This document shows, piece after piece, positions 7,142 to 16,851 of a stretch of DNA of 64,000 nucleotides (positions within the stretch are counted from its first letter, which is position 1; the number at the start of each line of letters is the position of its first letter). Below the pieces are notes generated by a model, which ran no database searches, had not been told where the DNA came from, and saw only the letters and a list, made by a program, of their open reading frames with translations. The stretch is taken from NCBI GenBank assembly GCA_017961585.1, contig JAGCWX010000016.1:1-64000 (forward strand), given 5' to 3'. Origin of the DNA: Elusimicrobiaceae bacterium. Lineage in GTDB: Bacteria > Elusimicrobiota > Elusimicrobia > Elusimicrobiales > Elusimicrobiaceae. The position numbers and the translations under genes are program-made.

Positions 7142-8506
7142 ATGGATGAGCGTATCAATATTTTACCCCATTCGCCCGGCGTGTATGTCATGCGCGCTAA
7201 GGACGGCACCATTCTCTACATCGGCAAAGCTAAAAACTTGGCCGAACGGGTAAAACAGTATTTTCAAGAATCCAACTTATACTCGCGCGGGTGGAAGTTG
7301 CCCAGCTTGCTGCCGCTGATCGCCAAGATTGACTACGTTGCTTGCTCCAGCGAACGCGACGCCCTGGTGCTGGAAGAAAAACTCATCAAGCAATACCAAC
7401 CGTTTTTTAATTCGCTGGGCAAGGACGGTAAAACTTACCCCTACTTAAAACTTTCCTTGAGTGAGGATTTCCCCCGCCTGCAACTGGTGCGCAAAAGTGC
7501 CGCAGAGGCCGGCAAAAATTCCGCAGACGCATACTACGGCCCGTACCCCAAATCCTACATCATTAAAAATTTAATGCATTTTTTGTGGCGCAGCCAATAC
7601 GCACCGCTACGTCTATGCAAGTGGAAATTTTCGCGTGGAAATAAGCTTGCCGCGCAAAAAATTAATACCTGTATTTATTACCACACCGGTCAATGTCCCG
7701 CCCCGTGCGCCGGTAAAATTTCGTACGAAGATTACCAAAAAAATGCCCGGCGCATGGCCGAATTTTTAGACGGTAATTTTGGCAATTTGCAAAGCACGCT
7801 GGAAAAATTGATGAAGCTTCACTCCGACCATTTAGAATATGAACAAGCGGCCGTATATCGCAATTTCTTGCACGCTTTGGATCACATGAAGGAGCGCGTG
7901 CTGGTCGGCCGGTTTAAGGATGATTACATCACCACCGCCCTTGAAAATACCGACAAGCTAAAACGCCTGGCCGAAGTGATTGGCCTCAAAAAATTGCCCA
8001 CGCACATTGAGGCGTTTGATAACTCGCACCTATTCGGGCGGGAGGCCGTGGGTTGCATGGTTTGCTTTATAAACGGAGAGAAAAACCACGAGCACTACCG
8101 CCGCTTTAAAATCCGCTCCAAACTCCCCGAGAAAGGCGGCAGCGATTTTGCCATGATGGAAGAAAGTGTCTACCGCCGTCTGCGTCAATTAAAGCGCGAC
8201 CCGGCCCAAACCCCCGATCTCATTTTATTAGACGGTGGGAAAAGCCAAATCCACGCCGCTCTAAACGCTTACGAACGCGCTGGGATGTACATCCCGTTTA
8301 TTGCTTTGGCAGAAACGCACGAAGGCATTTACTTGCCCGGGGCCAAAGAAAGCATCAAGCTGCCTATTGGCGACCCGGCCCTCAATTTGCTCATGGAAAT
8401 ACGCGACGAGGTCCACCGCTTTGCTATCACTTACCATCGCAAACTGCGCGATAAGGCCCAATTGCAAGGGCACCAAACGGATTTTAAAAAAGGGCCCCGT
8501 AAATAG
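7142..8506 (+). CDS. uvrC: UvrC-type excinuclease lacking the C-terminal HhH domain
   Basis: 454 residues against about 600 for UvrC. In nucleotide excision repair UvrC cuts on both sides of a lesion held by UvrB. Present in order: GIY-YIG domain (residues 8-90, PGVYVMRAKDGTILYIGKAK); four Cys of the Fe-S site (LRLCKW ... CIYYHTGQCPAPC, about 155-190); UVR motif (about 220-255); RNase H-like nuclease with AFDNSHLFG, LILLDGGKSQ and RDEVHRFAITYH. The protein stops about 20 residues after that last motif, where the two helix-hairpin-helix repeats should start. A terminator stem begins before the stop codon, so the end looks natural. The upstream in-frame extension to 7040 has no support; a leaderless promoter fixes the start at 7142. 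Confidence 0.9.
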   Translation: MDERINILPHSPGVYVMRAKDGTILYIGKAKNLAERVKQYFQESNLYSRGWKLPSLLPLIAKIDYVACSSERDALVLEEKLIKQYQPFFNSLGKDGKTYPYLKLSLSEDFPRLQLVRKSAAEAGKNSADAYYGPYPKSYIIKNLMHFLWRSQYAPLRLCKWKFSRGNKLAAQKINTCIYYHTGQCPAPCAGKISYEDYQKNARRMAEFLDGNFGNLQSTLEKLMKLHSDHLEYEQAAVYRNFLHALDHMKERVLVGRFKDDYITTALENTDKLKRLAEVIGLKKLPTHIEAFDNSHLFGREAVGCMVCFINGEKNHEHYRRFKIRSKLPEKGGSDFAMMEESVYRRLRQLKRDPAQTPDLILLDGGKSQIHAALNAYERAGMYIPFIALAETHEGIYLPGAKESIKLPIGDPALNLLMEIRDEVHRFAITYHRKLRDKAQLQGHQTDFKKGPRK

Positions 8507-8517
8507 GGGCCCTTCTC
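8492..8517 (+). terminator. Terminator overlapping the uvrC stop
   Basis: GGGCCCC/GGGGCCC with loop GTAAATA, then TTCTCTCTT. The TAG stop of uvrC (8504-8506) lies across the loop and second arm. Confidence 0.75.
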
Positions 8518-8532
8518 TCTTACTTGTAGGAA

Positions 8533-9087
8533 TTAAAGCAAGGTACTAGTAGGATAAAGTTTGTGTAGCAAAGAGCGCACGTACTGGGCTTGTTCTTGAC
8601 TCATAGCGTGCTTGTTCATTAAGTCTTGCTCCGAGCGGATTCCCACCGCATCTCCGCTGGCCAAAGATACCATAAACGCATCAAACAGCAAGTCATACAC
8701 GCTGGTTGTTTCGGCATCTCTGGTATAGAAATAGCTGACAAAATAGGTAACCACAACTTCTTTTTTCAAATCCCAAGTAACCCCATCTTTTTCCCAGGAG
8801 TCCGAAGGAATTTTCGTCATTTGTTCGGCGACAGGCATAAAGAGCATCAACGCCTCATACTGTGCGTGTGTGTTTTGAGAATCCAGATGGGCGATTTCTT
8901 CTTCAAGCGTATCAAGCGCTTTCAAAAAATCGGGATATTCTTGCTCAAGAACCGCTTTAGCATGTTGATAATGCCCCAGGTAATAGGAAGGAACACCTAC
9001 TTGGGCGTGGCTTTCACAAAAAGCCAAGGGGACCAAAAAGCCCGCTAGTATAAGCGCGCTGAACCATTTTTTACTTAATTTAGACAT
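8533..9087 (-). CDS. Small exported protein, unknown function (184 aa)
   Basis: A signal peptide is clear: MSKLSKKWFSALILAGFLVP, with likely cleavage after the Ala of SHA (about residue 28). The mature part is about 155 residues, acidic and helical, with three Tyr-rich segments (PSYYLGHYQ, VSYFYTRD, LHKLYPTS). I do not recognise a family. The ATG at 9087 is preferred over a longer frame to 9150 because GAGGAG sits 5 nt before it and the signal peptide starts there. GCTACAAT about 40 nt upstream is a likely -10. It probably acts in the periplasm. Confidence 0.75.
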   Translation of the reverse strand: MSKLSKKWFSALILAGFLVPLAFCESHAQVGVPSYYLGHYQHAKAVLEQEYPDFLKALDTLEEEIAHLDSQNTHAQYEALMLFMPVAEQMTKIPSDSWEKDGVTWDLKKEVVVTYFVSYFYTRDAETTSVYDLLFDAFMVSLASGDAVGIRSEQDLMNKHAMSQEQAQYVRSLLHKLYPTSTLL

Positions 9088-9180
9088 GTTTTCTCCTCTA
9101 CTGCGTGTATTACTACTCCCATTGTAGCGAGAAAACGCCCCCTTGCACAAGGGTCAAAAGTCCCAAGCAAACACTAGGCC

Positions 9181-10272
9181 CTATAGTTTTAACCACTTAA
9201 ATTCTAAGAAGACCGCCACCGAGAAGAGAAGTACCGGTCCCCAACCGGCCAGATAGGGGTTTAAATATCCGTTTTGGCCCATGGAGGTTACCATGGACAT
9301 AATCCACCAAAACGCAAACGCAATGACTAAGGAAGCGATGATATTTAAAATCTTGCTCTTACGCCGCGTGCTAATGGCAAAGGGCATCCCCAGCAAACAC
9401 ATAATGACTGTGACAAACGGGGTAGCCAATTTGGATTGGCGCGCCGTTTCCGCCGCATAATGGGAAAGGCCGCTACGTCCGTAAAAATTGATTTTGGTGC
9501 TCAAAGCGCGGATGCTTAATAATTTGTCTTCTGCCTTACTTACCGCCATTTTTTGCGGAGGAATTGTGAAAGGGGCCTCTTGGCTGACAAAAGATTCTTC
9601 CGTCGTATCCATATCCGTTAAGAAGGTGCGCAAAATGCCGTTTTTGAAAGTCCAGTGGCGGGTGGTTAGATTCCAACTCATCTCTTGAGCAATTACTTGC
9701 GTGGCGATGTTCCACTCGCCATTTTGGTCGTTATAAGTATCCAAGGATACTTGATGCATGACGCCGTTTTTCAAATCCACCTGTTTGGCAAAAAGCATTT
9801 GCGTGGGAGAAATTTTAATCACAACGTCATTTTCCACGTGAGGGTTAAAATTGGCCGACGGTTTAATGCGGGTATAATAAATAGCGTCTGCTTTTAGGTT
9901 CAACCCCGGCACAATAAATTCTTGTACCCCCATTGTAACCAAAACCACCAACAAAATACACGCAATAATGGGTTTAAATAAATCTTTCGGTGCAAATCCG
10001 CCCGCCACGCAAGCGGTCCATTCGCCGTTGGAAACCATTTCTGAAATGACGGAAATCGCCCCCAGCAAACACGCCACCGGCACGATGGTAGTCAGCCAAT
10101 TTGGAAACGTGCACGCGGCATAAACCAGCAAATCCCACACGGTAGTCGTGCCGTTGGAGAGATTTTTTAATTTTTCAAAAATATCCCCCAGCACCACTAA
10201 AGTAGTAAAAATACCCAGCGCAAAAAAGAAAGGTCCCCAAAATTTGCGGGCTATGTAATAGTATAGGCGCAT
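9181..10272 (-). CDS. lptG: LPS export permease LptG
   Basis: 363 residues of the YjgP/YjgQ family. With LptF and the ATPase LptB it forms the inner-membrane transporter that extracts lipopolysaccharide and passes it to LptC/LptA. Layout is typical: two transmembrane helices near residues 15-35 and 55-80, one at 95-125, a periplasmic beta-jellyroll domain (about 130-265), then three helices to the C-terminus. The ATG overlaps the lptF stop (TAATG), so the two are translationally coupled. Assignment of F versus G rests on gene order. Confidence 0.88.
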   Translation of the reverse strand: MRLYYYIARKFWGPFFFALGIFTTLVVLGDIFEKLKNLSNGTTTVWDLLVYAACTFPNWLTTIVPVACLLGAISVISEMVSNGEWTACVAGGFAPKDLFKPIIACILLVVLVTMGVQEFIVPGLNLKADAIYYTRIKPSANFNPHVENDVVIKISPTQMLFAKQVDLKNGVMHQVSLDTYNDQNGEWNIATQVIAQEMSWNLTTRHWTFKNGILRTFLTDMDTTEESFVSQEAPFTIPPQKMAVSKAEDKLLSIRALSTKINFYGRSGLSHYAAETARQSKLATPFVTVIMCLLGMPFAISTRRKSKILNIIASLVIAFAFWWIMSMVTSMGQNGYLNPYLAGWGPVLLFSVAVFLEFKWLKL

Positions 10273-11366
10273 TAGATATTTAACCTCTTCTTCCACAAGT
10301 AGTATCCTGCCCCGATGCCCACAAATACCGGCAGCCACGGGGCCGGGTAAGCCAGTACGCCGTATTTTTTACCCAGCGAGATTCCCAAAGTCATCAGCAA
10401 ATAGAACAAGAAAATAATCACCACGCTAAAGAGCATCCCCCAGCCCTTATTGGTCCTTTTGCCCAGGGAAAACCCAAGCGGACAGCTGACAAACAGCAAA
10501 ATAAGGGGCGAAAGGGCCATCACATTACGCATACTGATTTCGGTGCGGTATTCGTTGCGGGTGGCTTTATCCAGCGGCGTCTTTTTAAGGCGGCGCAACA
10601 ATTTGGTGGTGGTCATTTCCCCTACACGAAGGCGCCGTTGCTGATTGCGAAAAAGCGATATATGCATCGTGTAATCGTCAAAATTGGCCGCAATAAAAGA
10701 GGAGGCATCTTTTCCGTCCAAACGGCGCATCTGCCCGTCGTGCAGTTGCAAGCCGATGGCACTGTCGCTAAGCAGCACCTTACCGCGCGACGCGTTGACC
10801 GTGGTGGATTGGGCCCCGGCATCATTTTTACGCAAGAGCTGTATTTGTTTGGCCTCGCCGGTTTTAGGGTCCAGGTCTTCTACATAAAGTTCCCATTCCC
10901 CCAGGTCCAAAAAAGTTTTAGGTTCTAAATTTACTTTGGTGATTTTGCTGCGGGCTTCGGTACGCAAATTAAGCACTTTTTGATAGCTGTGCGGCGTAAC
11001 CCAATTACTCATAATGACCAAAATAACAGCCAATACAATCGCGCAACCGGCCAGCGGGCGGACGATTTCTTTGAACGAAAACCCCGCCGCGCGCAAGGCA
11101 ATCAGTTCCCCTTGCTCGCTCATTCCCGTTAGCGTAAGCAAAATAGCAATTTGAAAGGCCATCGGTGCGCTTAAGCAAAAAACATCGGGCACCAGGTTTA
11201 ATAAAGAGGAAAACACCCAGCCCCAGCTGGTTCCGTACGTCATGGCCATATTCATCACGCGGATGAAATGGTTCATGAAAATAACAAACGTCAATATCCC
11301 CAATACGCCCACAAACAACGTAATCAAACTCTTGGCAATATAACGTGTAAAAATACGTACATGCAT
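10272..11366 (-). CDS. lptF: LPS export permease LptF
   Basis: 364 residues, same YjgP/YjgQ fold as the following gene: N-terminal helices (about 10-35, 50-80, 95-125), periplasmic domain (about 130-255) and three C-terminal helices. FSFKEIVRPLAGCAIVL and GELIALRAAGFSFKEI are typical of the coupling-helix region that contacts LptB. First gene of the lptF-lptG unit. No Shine-Dalgarno; the ATG is 6 nt after a TAAAAT hexamer. Presence of both permeases supports an LPS-bearing outer membrane. Confidence 0.9.
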   Translation of the reverse strand: MHVRIFTRYIAKSLITLFVGVLGILTFVIFMNHFIRVMNMAMTYGTSWGWVFSSLLNLVPDVFCLSAPMAFQIAILLTLTGMSEQGELIALRAAGFSFKEIVRPLAGCAIVLAVILVIMSNWVTPHSYQKVLNLRTEARSKITKVNLEPKTFLDLGEWELYVEDLDPKTGEAKQIQLLRKNDAGAQSTTVNASRGKVLLSDSAIGLQLHDGQMRRLDGKDASSFIAANFDDYTMHISLFRNQQRRLRVGEMTTTKLLRRLKKTPLDKATRNEYRTEISMRNVMALSPLILLFVSCPLGFSLGKRTNKGWGMLFSVVIIFLFYLLMTLGISLGKKYGVLAYPAPWLPVFVGIGAGYYLWKKRLNI

Positions 11367-11372
11367 ATTTAT

Positions 11373-11378
11373 ATTTTA
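11373..11378 (-). promoter_or_regulatory. -10 element, predicted leaderless promoter of lptF
   Basis: Minus-strand TTGCTAAAAT, 6 nt before the ATG at 11366; no Shine-Dalgarno. Confidence 0.6.
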
Positions 11379-11472
11379 GCAAAATAGGCCTATGAATGAA
11401 CGGCCGGGCCCGGAAAGTTATTTTTTTAGTGGCGCGCGTACGCGATAATTTATAAAATAAAGTGAGGGTTTA

Positions 11473-14400
11473 TTGCTTCTTATGAAGGCATTGCGGCTAC
11501 TATTAGCTTCGGTTTTATTGCTACAAGTATTTTTTGCTCCTATCGCGGGGGCAGAAACCTTGCCGTACAGCTTGGTAGACAAAAACCAATACGAAATTTT
11601 TGAAGAAGAACAACAAGCCCAACTTGAAAAAGAGCTCACGCTGGAAGATCCCCCCGATGACGCCGAACTGCTTAAATACTCCACCGATTTTTGGCGCCAG
11701 GCAGTTACCTCGGTAGAAGGGGCTTATACCCTAGACAAAGAGCCCGAGCCCATCCCCGATTTAACCCTGTTAAACCCCACCTTATCCCTGCCGCTTTACG
11801 GCACCAGCATTGCTTTGACCGGGCGCTACGTACTGGGCGTGAAAATGGCAGCCAAAAAGTTCAAGTCCGACCCAAACAGCACCGTAGACGACCGCAATGA
11901 TCGCTCCGTACAAATGGATCAGCAACTGCAACTCAAAATGCAGGGTAAAATTTTGGACCGCGTGTTTGTGGATATTGACTACGACGATCAACGCGAAGAA
12001 GAAAAAACCATCTCCGTAGCGTACCGCGGCAAACCCGGCGAACTGGTACAATTGGCCGAATTTGGCGATATCACTTTATCTTTGCCTCAAACGGAATTTA
12101 TCTCGTACGAAAAGCAACTCTTTGGGGCCAAAATGCACTTGCAACATAAAAACGCCAACTTGTATTTAATCGGCTCACAAACCAAAGGTTCCAGCAAACA
12201 AAAGCAATTTATAGGAAGCAGCGTTTCGGAAATTGTCTCGCTGGAAGATAAAAACTACATTCGCCGTACGTATTACGATTTGACATTCGGCGGCAACATA
12301 AAACCCACCAAAAAAGCCGACGGTAGCGAAACTTCCATTGTCAGCGGGGTAGCGTATAACGACTGGCGCAGCGCAATGGGTAACATCTCCGCTGGAACCG
12401 AAGAAATTTATTTGGATAATAACGCCACTTCTTACACGTATGTACCGGTAGACAAAACCGCTGAAGATGTATTAGGGGGCGGCGATTATCCCGCCAAGTG
12501 GGAATTACTAACCCGCGGGATTGACTACACCATTGATTACACGCGCGGGATTATCCAATTCAAACGCAATATCAAGGCCGATGCGGCTATCGCCGTGGAT
12601 TATTTGGATACCCGCGGCCAACGCCTCAGCCAAACCATGGGAACGCCCGGGTATATCAAATTTATCAAAACCCCCAACGACCGCTCCGTAGTAACCAGTT
12701 CCGACGAAACCGCCAACAAAATGGAACTAAAAACTTACTACAACATTGGTGCACAAAAAATCACACCCGATAACGGAAAAGGAAATTTTATCCTGCAATT
12801 GCAAGATGCCAACGGTCAGCCGCTAAACAATCCCTATTTTGTTTATCCCAATTACATGGAAATTGATTTCAACGCCGGTATCTTTAATTTGGACTACCGC
12901 CTAGACGACGCAAGACTGTACGATATTACCCCGGTTTCTTCCCGCAACTTAAAATTTAAAATCCAATACCAAAGCACCGTTAAAACGTATTTTGTGGAAG
13001 CGGGCATTGTGGTCCAATCCGAAACGGTCAAGCTAAACGGACGCACCCTGGCACGCAATAACGACTACTATATTGACTATACCTCCGGCTTTATTACCTT
13101 CTACAAAGGCGACACTATTACCGAAAATTCCGTCATTGATATTACTTACGATACCACGGCCGGGGATAATTCCAACAACACCGTGGTCGGCGGACGGTTG
13201 GATTACAAACTTTTTGATAAAGTCGTCATGGGGGCTACTGTCATCAAAGAAGGCGGCGAGAAGCCCAAATCCGTCCCGCAAGTGGGCGCATATTCCAAAG
13301 ATTTGCTCGTATACGGGGCGGACATCAACGGGAAAGATATCAAACTGGCAGAGCCCTTAGCGGTGGACTTTAGTGTGGAAGCCGCACGCAGCGTAAAAAA
13401 ACAAAACCTCTACGGTTACGCTATGATTGACAGCATGAACGACGCTAGTACATTGGTAGGCGGTAGTATGGTATTTAGAGACTGGATTTTTGCCTCCAAC
13501 CCCACCAAGCCCACTACGTTTTTAAATACGTTGCGCTGGGATACGCAAGACGTGCCTTCCTTGCAAATTAACCCTAAAGCCGCTGCCAATTATAACGACA
13601 AGCAACAAGTACTTGTCTTAAATTACGACTTCACCCAGGCCTTGGATTATGATTCCAATTTGGACGAAGTTTCTATCGTCTACCCATTAAGTACCGTGGG
13701 GATTGACCTCTCGGACAAGACCTCGTTCCAGGTAACTATGTTAGGGGAAGAAGGCGGCCCGGAAATGAACTTTACCTTTGGGGATATTTCCGAATATTCG
13801 GACCGCAGCTCCGGCATGACCACGCAGTGCAGCGCGGGCGGTTTAGTACCCAAAACCGAAGATGTATACTGCCGCAACAGCTTGGCCCCGAATGAAGATA
13901 TCGGCTGGGAATTTATCAACCCGGACGGTTCTTCCCAACGTTATAATCCCTTTACGCAAAATGAATATAACTACGAATCTCAGCCCAACGGCCGCATTGA
14001 CACCCAGGATTTAAACGGCAACAGCAAGTATGACCCGGAAAATATCCCTAGCAATGGGAACTTCGGGTTCGCCGGAACGGCTATCGTCCCTGCGCCGGGC
14101 CAACAGGACCCCGGGGTCAATACCACCTGGCAAACTTATTCCGTACCGCTGGAAATTACCAACAAAGCCGAATGGACGGCCGTGCACCATTTGCGTATTA
14201 CCCTTAAAAAAGGCGCCAACAAAAAAGGGCAAATTAAAATCGCTGGGGTGGGGCTCTCCGGTACCGCGTGGAACCCAAACAGCACTCCCAACGTCAACAA
14301 TTTTGCTATATCCGGCATTAACAACGTAGATAACGCCAATTACGAACCCATTTTCAACTCTCCCGGCGACGGGCAACGCGTATTTAACTACTTGTATGGC

Positions 14401-16851
14401 TCGCTTGATAATTACCGCGAAAACAACCAAACCACTACTGCACAAGACCAGGCCTTGCGGATGAAGTTTAACACCGTCAGCACCGATTGTGACGACGAGG
14501 CCTGCTACGCCAACCGCAACTTCCGCACCATGGACTTTAGCCAACACAAAGAGATGCGCTTCCTGCTGCACGGGGCCGGGAAAACCGCCGGTGTTGGGTC
14601 AGAATTTTTCTTAAAAGTAGGCACCGAACAAAATTACGACAAAATTATCGTGCCGATTAACTACGACGGCTGGCGTTTGGTTTCCGTCAAAATGGTGGAC
14701 ACCAATGGAGACGGCATCACCGATGCTTTTAAAAATGTGTCCGATGCTAGTTACGGCGTACGGGTGGATTCCACACGCGCCCCTAACGGGTTGGTCAACT
14801 TCCGCGAAATCAGTTTGATTTTAGCCGGGGTAGAAAAGGCAACTACTAAAGATGAAGACGGCAACATTCAGGTAACCGGCGGGGGTAGCTCGGGCGAAGT
14901 GTGGCTCAACGTCATCCACTTGGCCGAAGCCATCACGCTAACCGGCGATGCTTACAAAGGCGATGTGGTGGTACGTTTGGACAATTGGGGTAGCGCCGGG
15001 GCCAAATACGTCCACAAAGATGCCGATTTTGAAACCCCGCTGGCCGTTTCCAAACAGCAAGAAACCACCCAAGAAGAATATTTTGTAAAGATGACGCGTA
15101 TCAAAGAATTCCCGATGGAGGCCAATTGGACGCGCTCTACCGTAACCACGCCCCTCATTTCGGATAGTTCCAACTACAACACGGTAAGCATGCTTGATAA
15201 AGGCCGCGTGCAAAAAGAATTAGCCGTGGTGCGCGGGAATTTTGTCAAAGAAAACTACCCCAACATCGGCTTGGAATATACGCAAGACAGTACCACCTAC
15301 GATTTGATGCAGCGCAAGGATGATGCCCATACCTACGGGGCTACGCTTTCCCATACAGCAGGGTCCTTCAAAAATATCCAGGCCGGGTATCACTATACTA
15401 CGTCGTCCATAGATTACGCGCGCGAACGGCAAATTGCTTCCGGCGGTACGTATTACAATACGGACGAAGAAACCCAAAAAGTAAACGCAAAGGTTACGTT
15501 CCAGCCGTCCAACCGTTTCCACTTTACCCCCTCCTACAGTTTGAGTAAGAGCAAAGAGGATCGCACCCAATACACGGAACTGACGGAAGATTCCCGCAAA
15601 TACCCCAAAGCCCTTACCCAAAACACCGGGTTTAACTCCACCTGGAAGATTACCAAGTGGTTGGCTCCGTCGGTCAGTTACAACATCAACACGCAGGAAA
15701 ACAACAACTTAAGCAAACGCAAAAGCCACAACAATTTGACTTCATTTGAAATTGGCGAAGTAAAAACCGTTACGCGCAGTTCGGACGGGGGCGTTACATT
15801 AACCTTAAGCGGGAACGAATTACTCCCCAAGAGCAAGCTGTTTAATACGTTGGTGGTTTCTTCCAGCTACCGCTTGCAGGACGCCGACACGTGGGATGAT
15901 GTAGACAGCGGTTTTGATTCCCGCAAAGAGTTGTGGATCCGCGGCTCGCTAAAAGATACCGGGCGCTATGGTTACCGCCGCAGTCTTACCTTGCGCGACA
16001 CCTTTATGTCCACCCAGCGTTGGAGTCCGCTTTCCAAATACCAATTGCACGGTGCCTTGGCCCCGTTGCAAACGCTTACGCTAATCAACAACTTCTCCAG
16101 AACGTTGCAAAATAACGAGCAAACCGGCACAAAATTTGATTCCACCAGCTCAACCTTGCCGGATGCCACGGTATCCATTTCCGATTGGGAAAAGTTCTTC
16201 TTTGCCGGCCGATGGCTTAGCGACACCAACCTCAAGTTGCGCTACAACCGAATCAAGCAAACCAATATTGATGTGGATGAAAAAACCACCACCCAATACG
16301 GCGGCGATTTACGCTTTATGTTGTTCCGCCGCTTTGACACCGTGCTTAACTATACGCGTAACGAGTCCAACACGTGGGATCTGCGCTCCAACTACAGCGC
16401 GCAGCGCACCAAGGATGACGACGTATCTGTGCAGACTTCGTTCTACATCAAATCCTTGCGTGTTACCCCCAAATTACTCTACAATGCACACGATAAATGG
16501 TTGGTACGCGGGCTGATTAGCGAAAGCTCCACCCAGTGGACCCCCAGTTTGAATTTGCGGTGGGACTTTAACTTGCCGCGCGGCTTTACCTTGCCGTTTA
16601 TCAACCGGGTTTACAAAACCACCAACCGTATTATTTGGAACACCACCTTCTCTTACACGGATAAAAAATCCCCCGTGGAAGTAAAAGACAACTACCGCTT
16701 GTTTGATGCCACCACGTCGCTGGATTATGAACTCTCGCAAAACTTACGCTTAACGCTTAGCGGTGGGCTGTCGGTAATGGATCACGCATACGTGGAGAGC
16801 GAAGATTATACTGCCTACAACGTGGCCGCCAATGTTACTGTCCAATTTTAA
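11473..16851 (+). CDS. Giant outer-membrane beta-barrel protein, SprA-like
   Basis: 1,792 residues with a signal peptide (cleavage near GAET, residue 28) and a C-terminal Phe (NVTVQF), as in BAM substrates. Residues about 145-280 follow the SprA pattern known from Bacteroidota: VDIDYDDQREEEKTISVAY, a GDITLSLP segment, KQLFGAKMHLQ. Two later units, RGIDYTIDYTRGIIQFKR and NNDYYIDYTSGFITFYK, are also SprA-style. The C-terminal third alternates like beta strands. SprA is the type IX secretion translocon, usually about 2,400 residues, so this is shorter. No other type IX genes are in the window, so function is unproven. GAGGG favours the TTG start at 11473; ATG at 11482 is an alternative. It overlaps comF by 20 nt. 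Confidence 0.6.
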   Translation: MLLMKALRLLLASVLLLQVFFAPIAGAETLPYSLVDKNQYEIFEEEQQAQLEKELTLEDPPDDAELLKYSTDFWRQAVTSVEGAYTLDKEPEPIPDLTLLNPTLSLPLYGTSIALTGRYVLGVKMAAKKFKSDPNSTVDDRNDRSVQMDQQLQLKMQGKILDRVFVDIDYDDQREEEKTISVAYRGKPGELVQLAEFGDITLSLPQTEFISYEKQLFGAKMHLQHKNANLYLIGSQTKGSSKQKQFIGSSVSEIVSLEDKNYIRRTYYDLTFGGNIKPTKKADGSETSIVSGVAYNDWRSAMGNISAGTEEIYLDNNATSYTYVPVDKTAEDVLGGGDYPAKWELLTRGIDYTIDYTRGIIQFKRNIKADAAIAVDYLDTRGQRLSQTMGTPGYIKFIKTPNDRSVVTSSDETANKMELKTYYNIGAQKITPDNGKGNFILQLQDANGQPLNNPYFVYPNYMEIDFNAGIFNLDYRLDDARLYDITPVSSRNLKFKIQYQSTVKTYFVEAGIVVQSETVKLNGRTLARNNDYYIDYTSGFITFYKGDTITENSVIDITYDTTAGDNSNNTVVGGRLDYKLFDKVVMGATVIKEGGEKPKSVPQVGAYSKDLLVYGADINGKDIKLAEPLAVDFSVEAARSVKKQNLYGYAMIDSMNDASTLVGGSMVFRDWIFASNPTKPTTFLNTLRWDTQDVPSLQINPKAAANYNDKQQVLVLNYDFTQALDYDSNLDEVSIVYPLSTVGIDLSDKTSFQVTMLGEEGGPEMNFTFGDISEYSDRSSGMTTQCSAGGLVPKTEDVYCRNSLAPNEDIGWEFINPDGSSQRYNPFTQNEYNYESQPNGRIDTQDLNGNSKYDPENIPSNGNFGFAGTAIVPAPGQQDPGVNTTWQTYSVPLEITNKAEWTAVHHLRITLKKGANKKGQIKIAGVGLSGTAWNPNSTPNVNNFAISGINNVDNANYEPIFNSPGDGQRVFNYLYGSLDNYRENNQTTTAQDQALRMKFNTVSTDCDDEACYANRNFRTMDFSQHKEMRFLLHGAGKTAGVGSEFFLKVGTEQNYDKIIVPINYDGWRLVSVKMVDTNGDGITDAFKNVSDASYGVRVDSTRAPNGLVNFREISLILAGVEKATTKDEDGNIQVTGGGSSGEVWLNVIHLAEAITLTGDAYKGDVVVRLDNWGSAGAKYVHKDADFETPLAVSKQQETTQEEYFVKMTRIKEFPMEANWTRSTVTTPLISDSSNYNTVSMLDKGRVQKELAVVRGNFVKENYPNIGLEYTQDSTTYDLMQRKDDAHTYGATLSHTAGSFKNIQAGYHYTTSSIDYARERQIASGGTYYNTDEETQKVNAKVTFQPSNRFHFTPSYSLSKSKEDRTQYTELTEDSRKYPKALTQNTGFNSTWKITKWLAPSVSYNINTQENNNLSKRKSHNNLTSFEIGEVKTVTRSSDGGVTLTLSGNELLPKSKLFNTLVVSSSYRLQDADTWDDVDSGFDSRKELWIRGSLKDTGRYGYRRSLTLRDTFMSTQRWSPLSKYQLHGALAPLQTLTLINNFSRTLQNNEQTGTKFDSTSSTLPDATVSISDWEKFFFAGRWLSDTNLKLRYNRIKQTNIDVDEKTTTQYGGDLRFMLFRRFDTVLNYTRNESNTWDLRSNYSAQRTKDDDVSVQTSFYIKSLRVTPKLLYNAHDKWLVRGLISESSTQWTPSLNLRWDFNLPRGFTLPFINRVYKTTNRIIWNTTFSYTDKKSPVEVKDNYRLFDATTSLDYELSQNLRLTLSGGLSVMDHAYVESEDYTAYNVAANVTVQF

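Noticed and set aside
14011-14571. 186-residue minus-strand ORF
   Set aside because: Lies inside the SprA-like gene, with no motif or start signal.
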